A stretch of DNA of 33,982 nt from Saccharofermentans sp. (lineage in GTDB: Bacteria; Bacillota; Clostridia; Saccharofermentanales; Saccharofermentanaceae): NCBI GenBank assembly GCA_024685385.1, contig JAIKVV010000006.1:1-33982 (forward strand), read 5' to 3'. The position numbers were made by a program, and so were the translations under genes. Shown here piece by piece: positions 24,550 through 33,304 of the stretch. The notes beneath the pieces are model-generated. The model did not search any database and was not told where the DNA came from. It saw only the letters and a list, made by a program, of their open reading frames with translations. Within the stretch, counting starts at the first letter, position 1. Every line of letters starts with the position of its first letter.

Positions 24550-27227
24550 TGCTCTCCCTCCTCGGTAATCTGCTGAGAAAGGTCGTAAAGGATATTAATA
24601 GCTTCAATGGGCGTAAGCTTGGAAATATCAATGGATCTGATCGTCTGTCTGATCTTATCTTCCTTACGGTAAACGACGTTTTCGGGATTAAAGAACGAAT
24701 CCTGACCGGGCATTATGGAATCGACCAGTTCGTTATTGCCTTCGCTATCCTGTTTATGACCGCGAAGCACCTTGAAATCACCGATCCTTTCAAGTTCGGA
24801 CAATATCGAGCGGCTCCTTTCAAGAACCCCTTCGGGAATGCCTGCCAGTTTGGCAACTTCTATTCCGTAACTGTCAGAAGTACCGCCATCCAGGATCTTA
24901 TGAAGGAAAACAACGCTGTCGTTGTCTTCGGCCACTTCAACATGGCAGTTAAATATGCCCCTGTGCATGAGGGATAACTGATTAAGTTCATGATAATGTG
25001 TCGCGAAAACGGTCCTGGCATAGAGAATGTTAGGATCGATTATATATTCGGTAACAGCCCAGGCGATGGAAAGGCCGTCATATGTTGATGTTCCCCTGCC
25101 TACCTCATCAAGAAGGAGAAGGCTCTTCCTTGTTGCATTCTTAAGGATATAGGAAACTTCGCTCATCTCAACCATGAAGGTGGATTGTCCGATTGATATG
25201 TCATCAGATGCTCCGATCCTCGTGAAGATATGATCAACAAGTCCTATCCTTGCAGATTTAGCAGGTACATATGAACCTATCTGCGCAAGAAGGACTATGA
25301 GCGCGATCTGGCGCATATAAGTTGATTTACCGGACATATTGGGTCCCGTAAGGATGCAGAGTCTCTTTTCTTCATCGATCAATGTATCGTTCGGAACAAA
25401 ACCTGAAGCATCTTTGATCATCTTCTCGACTACAGGGTGCCGTCCTTCTTCTATAACAATGTCTTCCGAATCATCGACTATGGGCCTTACATAGTTTTCG
25501 GATGACGCAAGGTTTGCAAGTGACGAGATAACATCAAGCAGAGCTATTGCCCTGGCTGTGGCAAATAATCTTTCGGAAGCATCCTTTACTTTGTTTCTGA
25601 TCTCTGTGAAGAGCTCATATTCAAGAGCGATCCTCTTTGCCGAAGCGCCTACTATCTTATCTTCGAGTTCCTTGATATCAGGAGTTATGTAACGCTCATT
25701 ATTCGCAAGAGTCTGTTTGCGGATATATTCGGAAGGAACGTTTTCGCTCTGAGATCTGGGGACCTCGATATAATAACCAAAGACCTTGTTATATCCGATC
25801 TTAAGAGTTTTTATTCCGGTCCTCTCCCTCTCGCCTGCTTCTTTTTGCATGATAAAACCCTTGGCGTTTGTAGCTATATCATGTAGTTCGTCTCTTTCAG
25901 CCGAATAACCTTCGCGTATGATATCACCGTCAGTAATGGTGACCGGCGGATCGTCAGCTATGGACTTTTCGAGAAGTTCACATATGTCTTCCATTGTATC
26001 AAGATCACGTTTAATGTCTTTAAATACACCTTTGCTGTAGGGTTCAAGACATTTGGCTATAAAGGGAAGTTTTCCCAGGGAATTTCTTAAAGATATGAGA
26101 TCCCTTGCATTTGAGGTGCCCAAAGATACCTTTGCAGCAAGCCTTTCTATGTCGTAAAGCCCTGTCAGACCTTCGGTTATCTCCATTCTTGATATGTAAT
26201 TATCGTAGATCTCATTAACTGCATCGAGACGCCTGTTAATAGATCTGACATTGATAAGAGGCTCTTCAAGCCACTTTCTGAGAAGCCTGCTGCCCATTGC
26301 AGTCTTGGTCTTATCGATAACTGAAAGCAAAGATCCTTTCCTGCTGTTGCCGCGGATCGTCGAAGTAAGTTCAAGATTGGTCCTTGTTGCCTTATCAAGC
26401 TCCATAGTATCGGATATCTTGAAAATATTAACGGAAGTCATGTGATCCACTTCACAGGTCTGAGTATGCTTGGCATATAAGAGCAGAGCATTGCATGCAT
26501 CAAACATCAGCCCGGGATCGGGAAAATGAACATCATCAACGACGATTATCTTGGATTCCTTAAATTCCTTAGCTGAAAAATCCCTCTCGCTCCTTAAGGT
26601 AAATGATATCTCCGTTGCCTTGACTAAAGTCTTATACTCTGCTGTCTCAGAGAAAGCCTCGTTATGGATAATCTCTGACGGCATGTAACGCGAGACAAGG
26701 TTCATGAAATGCTCACCGTTATCGGATGATGTCAGCTGGGTTGCATTAAATTCTCCGGTAGATATATCTGCAACGGCAATTCCGAACTGGGAACCTATGC
26801 ACATGACGCTCATGAGATAGTTGTTCTTATGTTCATCCAGACCGGAACTGTCGGTCAAAGTGCCCGGAGTCATGACCTTTACTATTCCGCGCTTAACGAG
26901 TCCTTTGGCGGTCGCGGGGTCTTCAAGCTGCTCGCAGATAGCAACCTTCTCCCCCATCGCAACCAGCCTGTTTGCATAATTCAGGTAAGCATGATGGGGA
27001 ACGCCGCACATGGGAGCCCGCTTATTGCTTCCGCAGTCTCTCTGCGTCAGAGCAAGTTCAAGTTTCGGTGCAACATATAAAGCGTCATCGAAAAACATCT
27101 CATAGAAGTCGCCTAACCTGTAGAAGATGATCGTATCGGTCATCTTGCTCTTGAGGTCGGCATAAAGCTGCATCATCGGGGACAGCTCGTCATAACTGAT
27201 ATCTTTAAGTCTTAAGTCATTGCTCAT
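24546..27227 (-). CDS. mutS: DNA mismatch repair protein MutS
   Basis: Mismatch-recognition ATPase. Residues 41-43 (Phe-Tyr-Glu in LGDFYEMFF) are the mismatch-contacting motif. The connector, lever and clamp domains follow, then the ATPase with Walker A GPNMSGKST (628-636), the ST...FMVEMSEV block, Walker B LLLDEVGRGTSTYDG and FATHYHEL. The helical C-terminus (LYDLSQQI) is intact. At 893 residues it is a full-length MutS1. It overlaps both the miaB stop (4 bp upstream) and mutL (4 bp downstream), so three genes are translationally coupled. Confidence 0.98.
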   Translation of the reverse strand: MSNDLRLKDISYDELSPMMQLYADLKSKMTDTIIFYRLGDFYEMFFDDALYVAPKLELALTQRDCGSNKRAPMCGVPHHAYLNYANRLVAMGEKVAICEQLEDPATAKGLVKRGIVKVMTPGTLTDSSGLDEHKNNYLMSVMCIGSQFGIAVADISTGEFNATQLTSSDNGEHFMNLVSRYMPSEIIHNEAFSETAEYKTLVKATEISFTLRSERDFSAKEFKESKIIVVDDVHFPDPGLMFDACNALLLYAKHTQTCEVDHMTSVNIFKISDTMELDKATRTNLELTSTIRGNSRKGSLLSVIDKTKTAMGSRLLRKWLEEPLINVRSINRRLDAVNEIYDNYISRMEITEGLTGLYDIERLAAKVSLGTSNARDLISLRNSLGKLPFIAKCLEPYSKGVFKDIKRDLDTMEDICELLEKSIADDPPVTITDGDIIREGYSAERDELHDIATNAKGFIMQKEAGERERTGIKTLKIGYNKVFGYYIEVPRSQSENVPSEYIRKQTLANNERYITPDIKELEDKIVGASAKRIALEYELFTEIRNKVKDASERLFATARAIALLDVISSLANLASSENYVRPIVDDSEDIVIEEGRHPVVEKMIKDASGFVPNDTLIDEEKRLCILTGPNMSGKSTYMRQIALIVLLAQIGSYVPAKSARIGLVDHIFTRIGASDDISIGQSTFMVEMSEVSYILKNATRKSLLLLDEVGRGTSTYDGLSIAWAVTEYIIDPNILYARTVFATHYHELNQLSLMHRGIFNCHVEVAEDNDSVVFLHKILDGGTSDSYGIEVAKLAGIPEGVLERSRSILSELERIGDFKVLRGHKQDSEGNNELVDSIMPGQDSFFNPENVVYRKEDKIRQTIRSIDISKLTPIEAINILYDLSQQITEEGEQ

Positions 27228-28720
27228 CTTATGATATCCCCCGCCATGATGCCGTCAACGGAATAAGGTCTGGCTCTTTCGATCTTAACAGGGATCAAGG
27301 CTCCTTCAAGATCATCGCCATCTGCTATCCCGGCTTTCTTTATGAATTCGGGATCCGCTCTGAAATTAACGAGATGATTTGTTATGGTCCTTCCGGAATA
27401 GATCTTATCGTCGCCTTTGCTGATCCCTTCAGTCAAGACTTCCATGGTCTTTCCGACAAGAGCGGAATTCGACTTGAAAGCAAGGTCATTCTGGAGTTCC
27501 AAAAGCCTTGCAAACCTTTCTGATACGATCTCTTTGGGGATCTGATCTTCATAATCATATGCAGGCGTACCGGGTCTTGCCGAAAATTCAAATGTAAATG
27601 CAGCATCAAAAGCAGCTTTTCTGACGGCTTCCAAGGTAAGTTCGAAATCTTCTTCCGTCTCTCCCGGGAATCCGACGATAATATCAGTCGTAAGGCTGCC
27701 GCCGGGAACTTTTTTCCTGAATGAATCCGCAATATCAAGGAAAGACTTGAGATCATACGGTCTGTTCATCTTCCTTAACAATCTGTCGGAACCTGACTGC
27801 AAAGCCAGATGCAGATGCTTTTCGATATTATCCCTCTCACCCATAAGCGAAAGAACCTCTTCCGACAGATCTTTGGGGTGAGATGACATAAATCTTACTC
27901 TAGAAAAGGCCTTGATGGATGATGCAGCATCCAGAACATCTGCAAATCCTTTAGTATTTCCTTCGTTATCGATACCTTTGTAGGAATTGACATTCTGTCC
28001 GAGGAGCATGACTTCCCTGTATCCCGCATCTGCCAAAGCATTAAGCTCATCCCTGACCGAATCGAAATTTCTGGATCTTTCCCTGCCTCTTGTATAAGGA
28101 ACTACACAATATGAACAGAAATTATTACATCCGTACATTATCGGAAGCAAAGCTCTGAACCTGCGTTCTCTCTTTATGGGAAGATATTTGTCTTCAACAA
28201 GATAATCAATATTATCGATATCGATCTTCTGATGTTTGACGGCAACTGACGCAAGCATCAACTCAGGGAATCTGTGGAGCTGCTGAGGATCGAAGACCAG
28301 GTCAACATAAGGATAAGAAGATCTGATCTTATCTACATTTTTGCTTATCTTCATCATGCAGCCGCATACTGCAATAAATGAAACAGTCTTGTCTTTCTTG
28401 AACTTCTTATATACACCCAGATTTCCGAAAAGACGGTCCTCGGCATTTTCCCTGATGGCACAGGTGTTCATTACGATGACATCGGCAGGGATCAAATGAT
28501 CGGATCCTGCGGGGATCTCAACAGGAACAAGGCCAAAACTTTCAAGCATTCCCGCCAGTTTCTCACTGTCAGATTCATTCAGCTGGCAACCGTACGTAAT
28601 AAGGTTATAAGTTATCTTTCTTCCCAGTTCGGAAGATCTGGAAGCAAAGTATCCTTTAAGTTCTGAAGCAGCTCTTACCGAGCTTTCTATCTCTTTATCA
28701 TCAATTGTATGAATTGCCAT
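27224..28720 (-). CDS. miaB: tRNA-2-methylthio-N6-dimethylallyladenosine synthase
   Basis: Radical SAM methylthiotransferase that converts i6A37 to ms2i6A37. The N-terminal UPF0004 domain has its three cluster Cys (in TYGCQLNESDSE, MNTCAIRENA and AVCGCM), the radical SAM core has CNNFCSYC (CxxxCxxC), and the C-terminus carries a TRAM-like RNA-binding domain (VGKTMEVLTEG to the end). Two in-frame ATGs exist; 28720 is preceded by GAGGATAAAT at good spacing, while 28732 lies before that Shine-Dalgarno, so the protein is 498 residues. Its substrate is the product of miaA in the same operon. An unusual N-terminal extension of about 35 residues precedes the UPF0004 domain. Confidence 0.96.
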   Translation of the reverse strand: MAIHTIDDKEIESSVRAASELKGYFASRSSELGRKITYNLITYGCQLNESDSEKLAGMLESFGLVPVEIPAGSDHLIPADVIVMNTCAIRENAEDRLFGNLGVYKKFKKDKTVSFIAVCGCMMKISKNVDKIRSSYPYVDLVFDPQQLHRFPELMLASVAVKHQKIDIDNIDYLVEDKYLPIKRERRFRALLPIMYGCNNFCSYCVVPYTRGRERSRNFDSVRDELNALADAGYREVMLLGQNVNSYKGIDNEGNTKGFADVLDAASSIKAFSRVRFMSSHPKDLSEEVLSLMGERDNIEKHLHLALQSGSDRLLRKMNRPYDLKSFLDIADSFRKKVPGGSLTTDIIVGFPGETEEDFELTLEAVRKAAFDAAFTFEFSARPGTPAYDYEDQIPKEIVSERFARLLELQNDLAFKSNSALVGKTMEVLTEGISKGDDKIYSGRTITNHLVNFRADPEFIKKAGIADGDDLEGALIPVKIERARPYSVDGIMAGDIIR

Positions 28721-28747
28721 ATTTATCCTCATTTCTATAACTTAGAT

Positions 28748-28778
28748 ATTATACAAGATAATGTAATATCTTTGTGAA
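28748..28778 (-). promoter_or_regulatory. Proposed miaB-mutS-mutL-miaA promoter
   Basis: TATAAT (28753-28748) on the minus strand, 28 bp before the miaB ATG. The best -35 is TTCACA (28778-28773) at 19 nt, longer than ideal. Confidence 0.4.
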
Positions 28779-28802
28779 CTTAAATAAAAAATATTATATA
28801 AT
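28772..28802 (+). promoter_or_regulatory. Proposed D,D-carboxypeptidase promoter
   Basis: TATAAT (28797-28802) with TTGTGA (28772-28777) at 19 nt. Its -35 overlaps the -35 of the divergent miaB promoter. If right, transcription starts near 28809 and excludes the ATGs at 28774 and 28801 as starts. Confidence 0.4.
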
Positions 28803-28824
28803 GCTTATTATGGTTATTAGCGAT

Positions 28825-30327
28825 ATGAAGAAGATCATAGAAAGATCGGCCGCAGCAGTCCTTGCGTGCGTCATTATCTTATCCTCAGGGATCGCGGTTT
28901 TTGCTGATCCGGAAACTGAAGGAACAGATACCACAACGACTACAAGTGCCGCTGAAGATAATAAACCTTCGGCTTCCATAAACGAATCCGGCCAGTCTGA
29001 CAGCACTTCCGAGACTACCACTGCAATGATCTCACAGGATATGCAGAGGACAGATCTTCTTAACGAAAAACAGAAAAATGTTCCCCAGATAACTTCTTCA
29101 GCTTATATCCTGTACGATGCTGATTCCGGTGCAATAATAGCAGGTCATAATTATAACGACCGCATGGAGCCTGCTTCAACAACAAAGGTAATGACTGTGC
29201 TCTTAGCACTTGAGACACTTGACATGTCCGAAACAGTAACCGTCAATTCCGACATGGCAGCCAGGATAGCACTTATCGAAAAAGGATATGTAAAACTCGG
29301 ACTCCAGGAAAACGAAGAGATCTCCGTCAAAGACCTTGTATATGCATCCGTATTGAAATCCGCAAACGACGCAGCACTGGTACTCGGCATGCATATGGGA
29401 GGCACTGAAGAGGATTTCTGCAAAAAGATGAATGCAAAGGCTAAGGAGTTAGGATGCATAAATACCACTTTTACGTCCTCGTTCGGAGAAGCTAAGTCAA
29501 CAAACCTTGTTTCCGCATACGATCTGGCGCTTATCCTTGAAGAAGCCGTTAAGAAAACAGACTACAGCAAGATAGCAAGAACGCTGACTTATTCTATTCC
29601 CGCTACCAACAAATACAGCGAAGCGCGTGAGATTACCAATGCCAACCGCTTCGTATGCACAACAGAATACGGATATGAATACTACATCGGCGGCAAGACC
29701 GGATATACAGATTCAGCAGGATATACTCTCTGTGCAGCCGCCAGAAAGAACGACAGAACACTTATAGGCGTTGTTCTTAACTCTTCGACCGCCACATCGA
29801 GATATTCTGACCTGATAAAGCTTTTCGAATACGGTTATTCGGATTTTACGACTGTTACGATCGATCCTTCTGAGTTTACGGCACTTGTTAACGAGACCAA
29901 TCAGCGCCTGGAAGAGTTGCTTTCAACAACAGACCTTTATATCTCCGAAGAAAACACGGCATATATCGACTTCCTTACTGTAACGGCTGAGCGCGCTCAA
30001 TCAGGTTCTTCCAACAAAGTAGAACTAAAAGATGTTGTCATCGATACGACCCAAAGCGAGCAGCAATTAACAATACCTCTTTGTAAGGTTTATTCCGACA
30101 AGACCTATGTAATCGGAAACATCAATATCAAGATTAGGCGCAAATCAGGCGTTGTCGAGATCAACCCTGAGAAAAAATCCACCCTGACTCCCATCAGAAA
30201 CATACTGATAACTGCAGCGGTAGCCTCAGGACTTATCCTTATACTCATCATTTCCCTTCTCATATTCAGACACATGCTTATCAAGAGAAGAGGCGATACC
30301 TACCGCGGCAAGTCCAAAATGCTTTGA
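28825..30327 (+). CDS. D-alanyl-D-alanine carboxypeptidase (PBP5/DacF type)
   Basis: Serine peptidase that trims the terminal D-Ala from peptidoglycan pentapeptides. With the start at ATG 28825 (500 residues) there is a signal peptide MKKIIERSAAAVLACVIILS ending near VFA27, a Thr/Ser/Glu-rich stretch (about 30-80), and the S11 catalytic domain: SxxK is Ser118-Lys121 (PASTTK), SxN is Ser179-Asn181 (SAN), and KTG is 291-293 (GGKTGYT). A beta-rich PBP5_C domain and a C-terminal membrane helix (about 455-480) with a basic tail follow. ATGs at 28774 and 28801 are in frame but lie in the promoter region. The RBS is weak. It converges on leuA with 4 bp between stops. Confidence 0.93.
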   Translation: MKKIIERSAAAVLACVIILSSGIAVFADPETEGTDTTTTTSAAEDNKPSASINESGQSDSTSETTTAMISQDMQRTDLLNEKQKNVPQITSSAYILYDADSGAIIAGHNYNDRMEPASTTKVMTVLLALETLDMSETVTVNSDMAARIALIEKGYVKLGLQENEEISVKDLVYASVLKSANDAALVLGMHMGGTEEDFCKKMNAKAKELGCINTTFTSSFGEAKSTNLVSAYDLALILEEAVKKTDYSKIARTLTYSIPATNKYSEAREITNANRFVCTTEYGYEYYIGGKTGYTDSAGYTLCAAARKNDRTLIGVVLNSSTATSRYSDLIKLFEYGYSDFTTVTIDPSEFTALVNETNQRLEELLSTTDLYISEENTAYIDFLTVTAERAQSGSSNKVELKDVVIDTTQSEQQLTIPLCKVYSDKTYVIGNINIKIRRKSGVVEINPEKKSTLTPIRNILITAAVASGLILILIISLLIFRHMLIKRRGDTYRGKSKML

Positions 30328-30337
30328 CAGGTCAAAG
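30322..30337. other. Palindrome holding both stop codons
   Basis: CTTTGA-CAGG-TCAAAG is a perfect inverted repeat: its left arm ends with the stop TGA (30325-30327) of the carboxypeptidase and its right arm begins with the complement (TCA, 30332-30334) of the leuA stop. No T-run follows on either strand. I see no intrinsic terminator between these convergent genes. Confidence 0.7.
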
Positions 30338-32008
30338 TGACTTAATCATCCTGTTATAGGCTGATACTATTGCACGTACAGACGACTTTGTAACTGAAGA
30401 TGATACTCCTGCACCAAGATAAGTCTTATCAGATCCATCAGCCTTGATCTCGATATAAGAGATAGCAGCCGAATCTGAACCGCTCTTCATGGAATGCTGG
30501 CTGTAGTTATTGATATAGAACTTTACGCCCGTATAATCACAGAAAGCTTCGACAAAACCTGCGAGGAGACCGTTTCCGCGGCCAACGATGGTCTTCTCCA
30601 CCCTGTTGTCAGTTATGGACGCCTTAACCTCAGATTCACCCTCTGACACGATAGTCTCGGCAAATGACAATACCCAATAAGGTTCCATGACGTTTATGAA
30701 TTCATCGTCAAACAGATCGAAAACCTGTTGAGGCAGCAATTCGATATTGTTCTTGTCAGTCTCCTCTTTAACAACCGCCAGGAATTCCTTCTGGAAAGGC
30801 TTAGGCAGCTGAATACCGAAATACTTGTCCAGGACAAAGAATATTCCTCCTCTTCCGGACTGGGCATTTATCCTTATGATCGGCTCATATTGACGGCCTA
30901 CATCAGCCGGATCGATCGGCAGATAAGGTACGGACCAGATTGCTGACTTCGTCTCTTCCATCTTCTTGATGCCTTTATTGATCGCATCCTGATGGGATCC
31001 GGAGAAAGCCGTAAAGACCAGTTTGCCGGCCCAGGGATGACGCGGTTCAACAACCATCCCGGTACACTCCTCATAAAATTCGATGATCTTATTCATGTCT
31101 GAAAGATCAAGTTCAGGATCAACGCCGGTCATCATCATGTTGATCGCCAAAGTGATGATGTCTACATTTCCTGTCCTCTCCCCGTTTCCGAAAAGAGTTC
31201 CCTCCACTCTGTCAGCGCCAGCCATGAGACCCAATTCAGACGATGCGACGGCGCATCCCCTGTCATTATGCGTATGCAGTGATACCAGGATCGAATCACG
31301 GTATCTGGTATTGCGGCAAAAATATTCGATCCTGTCGGCATAGATATTAGGAGACTGGTATTCAACCGTCTCAGGAAGATTGATGATCACCTTTTTGTCG
31401 GGTGTGGGCTTCCATACATCCAATACTGCATCACATATCTCCACGGCAAATTCAGGCTCCGTGGAAGAGAAACTTTCGGGGGAATACTCGAGTGTAAAAT
31501 CAGTCCCCGAATCATCGGAAGATATATAATCAGCGATCATCGTGGCGCCTTCAACTGCAAGATCAATACACTCACGGCAGCCGAAGCCGAATACGACTTC
31601 GCGCTGGATCGTACTCGTGGAGTTGTAAAGATGAACAACTGCTTTCTTACAGCCCTTCAAGGCCTCCATTGTCTTATCTATGATGTGTTTACGGGATTGA
31701 GTCAGCACCTGTATCGCGACATCATCAGGAATAAGATCATTTTCGATAAGATAACGGCAGAAATTATAATCCGTATCTGAAGCTGCCGGGAATCCTATTT
31801 CTATAGTCTTAAAACCTATCTCAACGAGGAAAGCAAAGAAAGCAGCCTTCTGCTCAAGCGTCATGGGGACTTCCAAAGCCTGATTGCCGTCACGAAGATC
31901 TACAGAACACCATTCCGGCGCTTTTGTGATCGAATTGGAAGGCCATTTGCGGTCAGGAATGTTAACCGCAGGCATCGCCTCATACTTTCCGTAATTCATG
32001 TTTTTCAT
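30332..32008 (-). CDS. leuA: 2-Isopropylmalate synthase (LeuA2 type)
   Basis: First committed step of leucine synthesis: acetyl-CoA plus 2-oxoisovalerate gives 2-isopropylmalate. The 558-residue length and the start with PDRKWPSNSITKAPEWCSVDLRDGNQAL (catalytic Arg39-Asp40 in DLRDGNQAL) mark the longer LeuA2 class of Actinobacteria and some Clostridia. The metal motif HTHNDRG and the block GTLFGNGERTGN are present; a C-terminal LeuA regulatory domain (about 430-558) indicates leucine feedback. The ATG at 32008 has GGAGG 7 nt upstream. A T-box leader precedes it. It is monocistronic: no leuB, leuC, leuD or ilv genes adjoin it. Confidence 0.97.
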   Translation of the reverse strand: MKNMNYGKYEAMPAVNIPDRKWPSNSITKAPEWCSVDLRDGNQALEVPMTLEQKAAFFAFLVEIGFKTIEIGFPAASDTDYNFCRYLIENDLIPDDVAIQVLTQSRKHIIDKTMEALKGCKKAVVHLYNSTSTIQREVVFGFGCRECIDLAVEGATMIADYISSDDSGTDFTLEYSPESFSSTEPEFAVEICDAVLDVWKPTPDKKVIINLPETVEYQSPNIYADRIEYFCRNTRYRDSILVSLHTHNDRGCAVASSELGLMAGADRVEGTLFGNGERTGNVDIITLAINMMMTGVDPELDLSDMNKIIEFYEECTGMVVEPRHPWAGKLVFTAFSGSHQDAINKGIKKMEETKSAIWSVPYLPIDPADVGRQYEPIIRINAQSGRGGIFFVLDKYFGIQLPKPFQKEFLAVVKEETDKNNIELLPQQVFDLFDDEFINVMEPYWVLSFAETIVSEGESEVKASITDNRVEKTIVGRGNGLLAGFVEAFCDYTGVKFYINNYSQHSMKSGSDSAAISYIEIKADGSDKTYLGAGVSSSVTKSSVRAIVSAYNRMIKSL

Positions 32009-32019
32009 CTAAGTACCTC

Positions 32020-32061
32020 CAAAAACAATAAGACCCTTCATCTCCATAGAGACGAAGGGTC
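32020..32061 (-). terminator. T-box-controlled terminator before leuA
   Basis: GACCCTTCRTCTC arms (32061-32049 and 32044-32032) form a 13-bp stem (with a G-U wobble) around TATG on the minus strand, followed by TTATTGTTTTT. Formation is expected when tRNA-Leu is charged. Confidence 0.9.
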
Positions 32062-32300
32062 ATTCGCGGTACCACTCTATTTCATTCCTTAACGGAATGC
32101 ACTCATCAGACAAAGAAAGATCTTTATCCTGATCCGTTGTAACGTACGATCGGTACGTTCCTCCCTAATATCCTCTGAGTTCGGAAGGACAGCTCCGGGG
32201 CGAGTTCCTTTCACTATTGCCTTAGATCTTACACCGGCCGATCTATCTCTGCGAAGCCATTCGTGAAAGTAATATTCCTCATCAACGCCTTTGTTGATTA
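32020..32300 (-). ncRNA. T-box riboswitch, leucine (specifier CUC)
   Basis: Leader RNA that senses uncharged tRNA-Leu and lets leuA be transcribed. The T-box AGAGTGGTACCGCGAA is at 32078-32063 on the minus strand. Upstream are stem III (CATTCC/GGAATG, 32083-32099) and a stem I with the AGAGA kink-turn-type element, the GGCCGGTGTAAGATC distal loop and, on its 3' side, GGAACTCGCCCCGGAGC, in which CTC (32204-32202) fits the specifier position. Downstream a hairpin (32032-32061) and U-run (32031-32020) form the terminator. It lies directly before leuA. The exact 5' end is approximate. Confidence 0.92.
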
Positions 32301-32313
32301 TTCAATTATCGTT

Positions 32314-32342
32314 AATCTAACAGATTACAGGATCAATGTCAA
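32314..32342 (-). promoter_or_regulatory. leuA T-box promoter
   Basis: TTGACA (32342-32337), 17-nt spacer, TAGATT (32319-32314) on the minus strand, just before the T-box. The -35 begins 2 bp after the stop of the SLH gene. Confidence 0.75.
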
Positions 32343-32343
32343 A

Positions 32344-33279
32344 TCATCCCTTATCATTGACATACTTATCGTACTTATAAAGGAAAGTTACAATCTGACG
32401 CCTGTAGCAATTGGCATTAGGACGGAAAGTACCGTCATCAAATCCGACAAGGATCTTCTTTTGTGATGCCCAAAGAACTGCCTTATAGAAATAATCAGTC
32501 TTTTCAACATCAGAAAACTTATTCTTATAGGAATCCGGTTCCGGCTGGCCTGCTGCTCTCCAAAGGAAGGTTACTGCATGTTTTCTGGCGCAGACAATCG
32601 TAGGCCTGAAGGTATCATCTTTATATCCTTCAACGATCCTGTTCTCATTGCCCCAAATACATGCAAGATAGTAATAATCAGTTATCTTTACATCAGTAAA
32701 CTTGCATTTTGCAGCCTTAGGCAAAGGCTGTCCTGCAAGTCTCCAGATGAAGGTAACCATCTGAGCTCTCGTACATTCCTTGGCAGGCTTAAACAAAGTC
32801 TGGTTGTTATAACCTTCAACAACACCCGCATCAGTAAGATAGTATGTGGGGACATACCAGAAATCCTTTTTATCGGTGACATCTTTATAAAGGACATTTA
32901 CAGAACAGGAAGCACTCTTGTTAGCGCAATAAACGGTTATCGTAACAGATCCGGATTTCCTTGCTGTGACATTGCCCTTCTGGTCAACTGAAGCAATAAG
33001 AGGATTAGAAGAGATCCACCATCTTCGAAGATCCGTACCCTTTACAGTAGCATTTAATGTCAGTTTATCTCCGCAAACGATCTTAGCAGACTTCTTATCG
33101 AGCTTAAGGCTAACATCGGGCTTAGTAGTAGGAGACGACGTAGCCGCAGCAGTTGCAGCAGGCGTATCACCGGGGTCCGTTATGTCAGCGCGGATATTAT
33201 TCGATGCCAGCAGGACAGCTCCGCCAATAAGAAAGGCTGCTGCGATCACGGAAACTAACGTTTTGATCTGAATCCTCAT
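32344..33279 (-). CDS. Secreted Ig-like / three-SLH-repeat surface protein
   Basis: Exported cell-surface protein; SLH domains bind pyruvylated wall polymers non-covalently. From ATG 33279 (GGGAGG upstream; the frame is open to 33333 but without an RBS) the 311-residue product has a signal peptide or anchor (about 1-28), an Ala/Thr/Pro linker (38-54), a Big_2-like Ig domain (about 56-131; WWISSNPLIASVDQKGNVTARKSG) and three SLH repeats (about 133-183, 193-243, 255-305), each with a GYxDxTFRP and RxxxVTFLWR core. Cys occurs just before the Arg of each repeat (ECTRAQ, VCARKH, NCYRRQ). It lies 25 bp after a close paralogue. No terminator is seen before the leuA promoter. Confidence 0.92.
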   Translation of the reverse strand: MRIQIKTLVSVIAAAFLIGGAVLLASNNIRADITDPGDTPAATAAATSSPTTKPDVSLKLDKKSAKIVCGDKLTLNATVKGTDLRRWWISSNPLIASVDQKGNVTARKSGSVTITVYCANKSASCSVNVLYKDVTDKKDFWYVPTYYLTDAGVVEGYNNQTLFKPAKECTRAQMVTFIWRLAGQPLPKAAKCKFTDVKITDYYYLACIWGNENRIVEGYKDDTFRPTIVCARKHAVTFLWRAAGQPEPDSYKNKFSDVEKTDYFYKAVLWASQKKILVGFDDGTFRPNANCYRRQIVTFLYKYDKYVNDKG

Positions 33280-33304
33280 GTTGTATTTCCTCCCGTTTAT
33301 CGTC

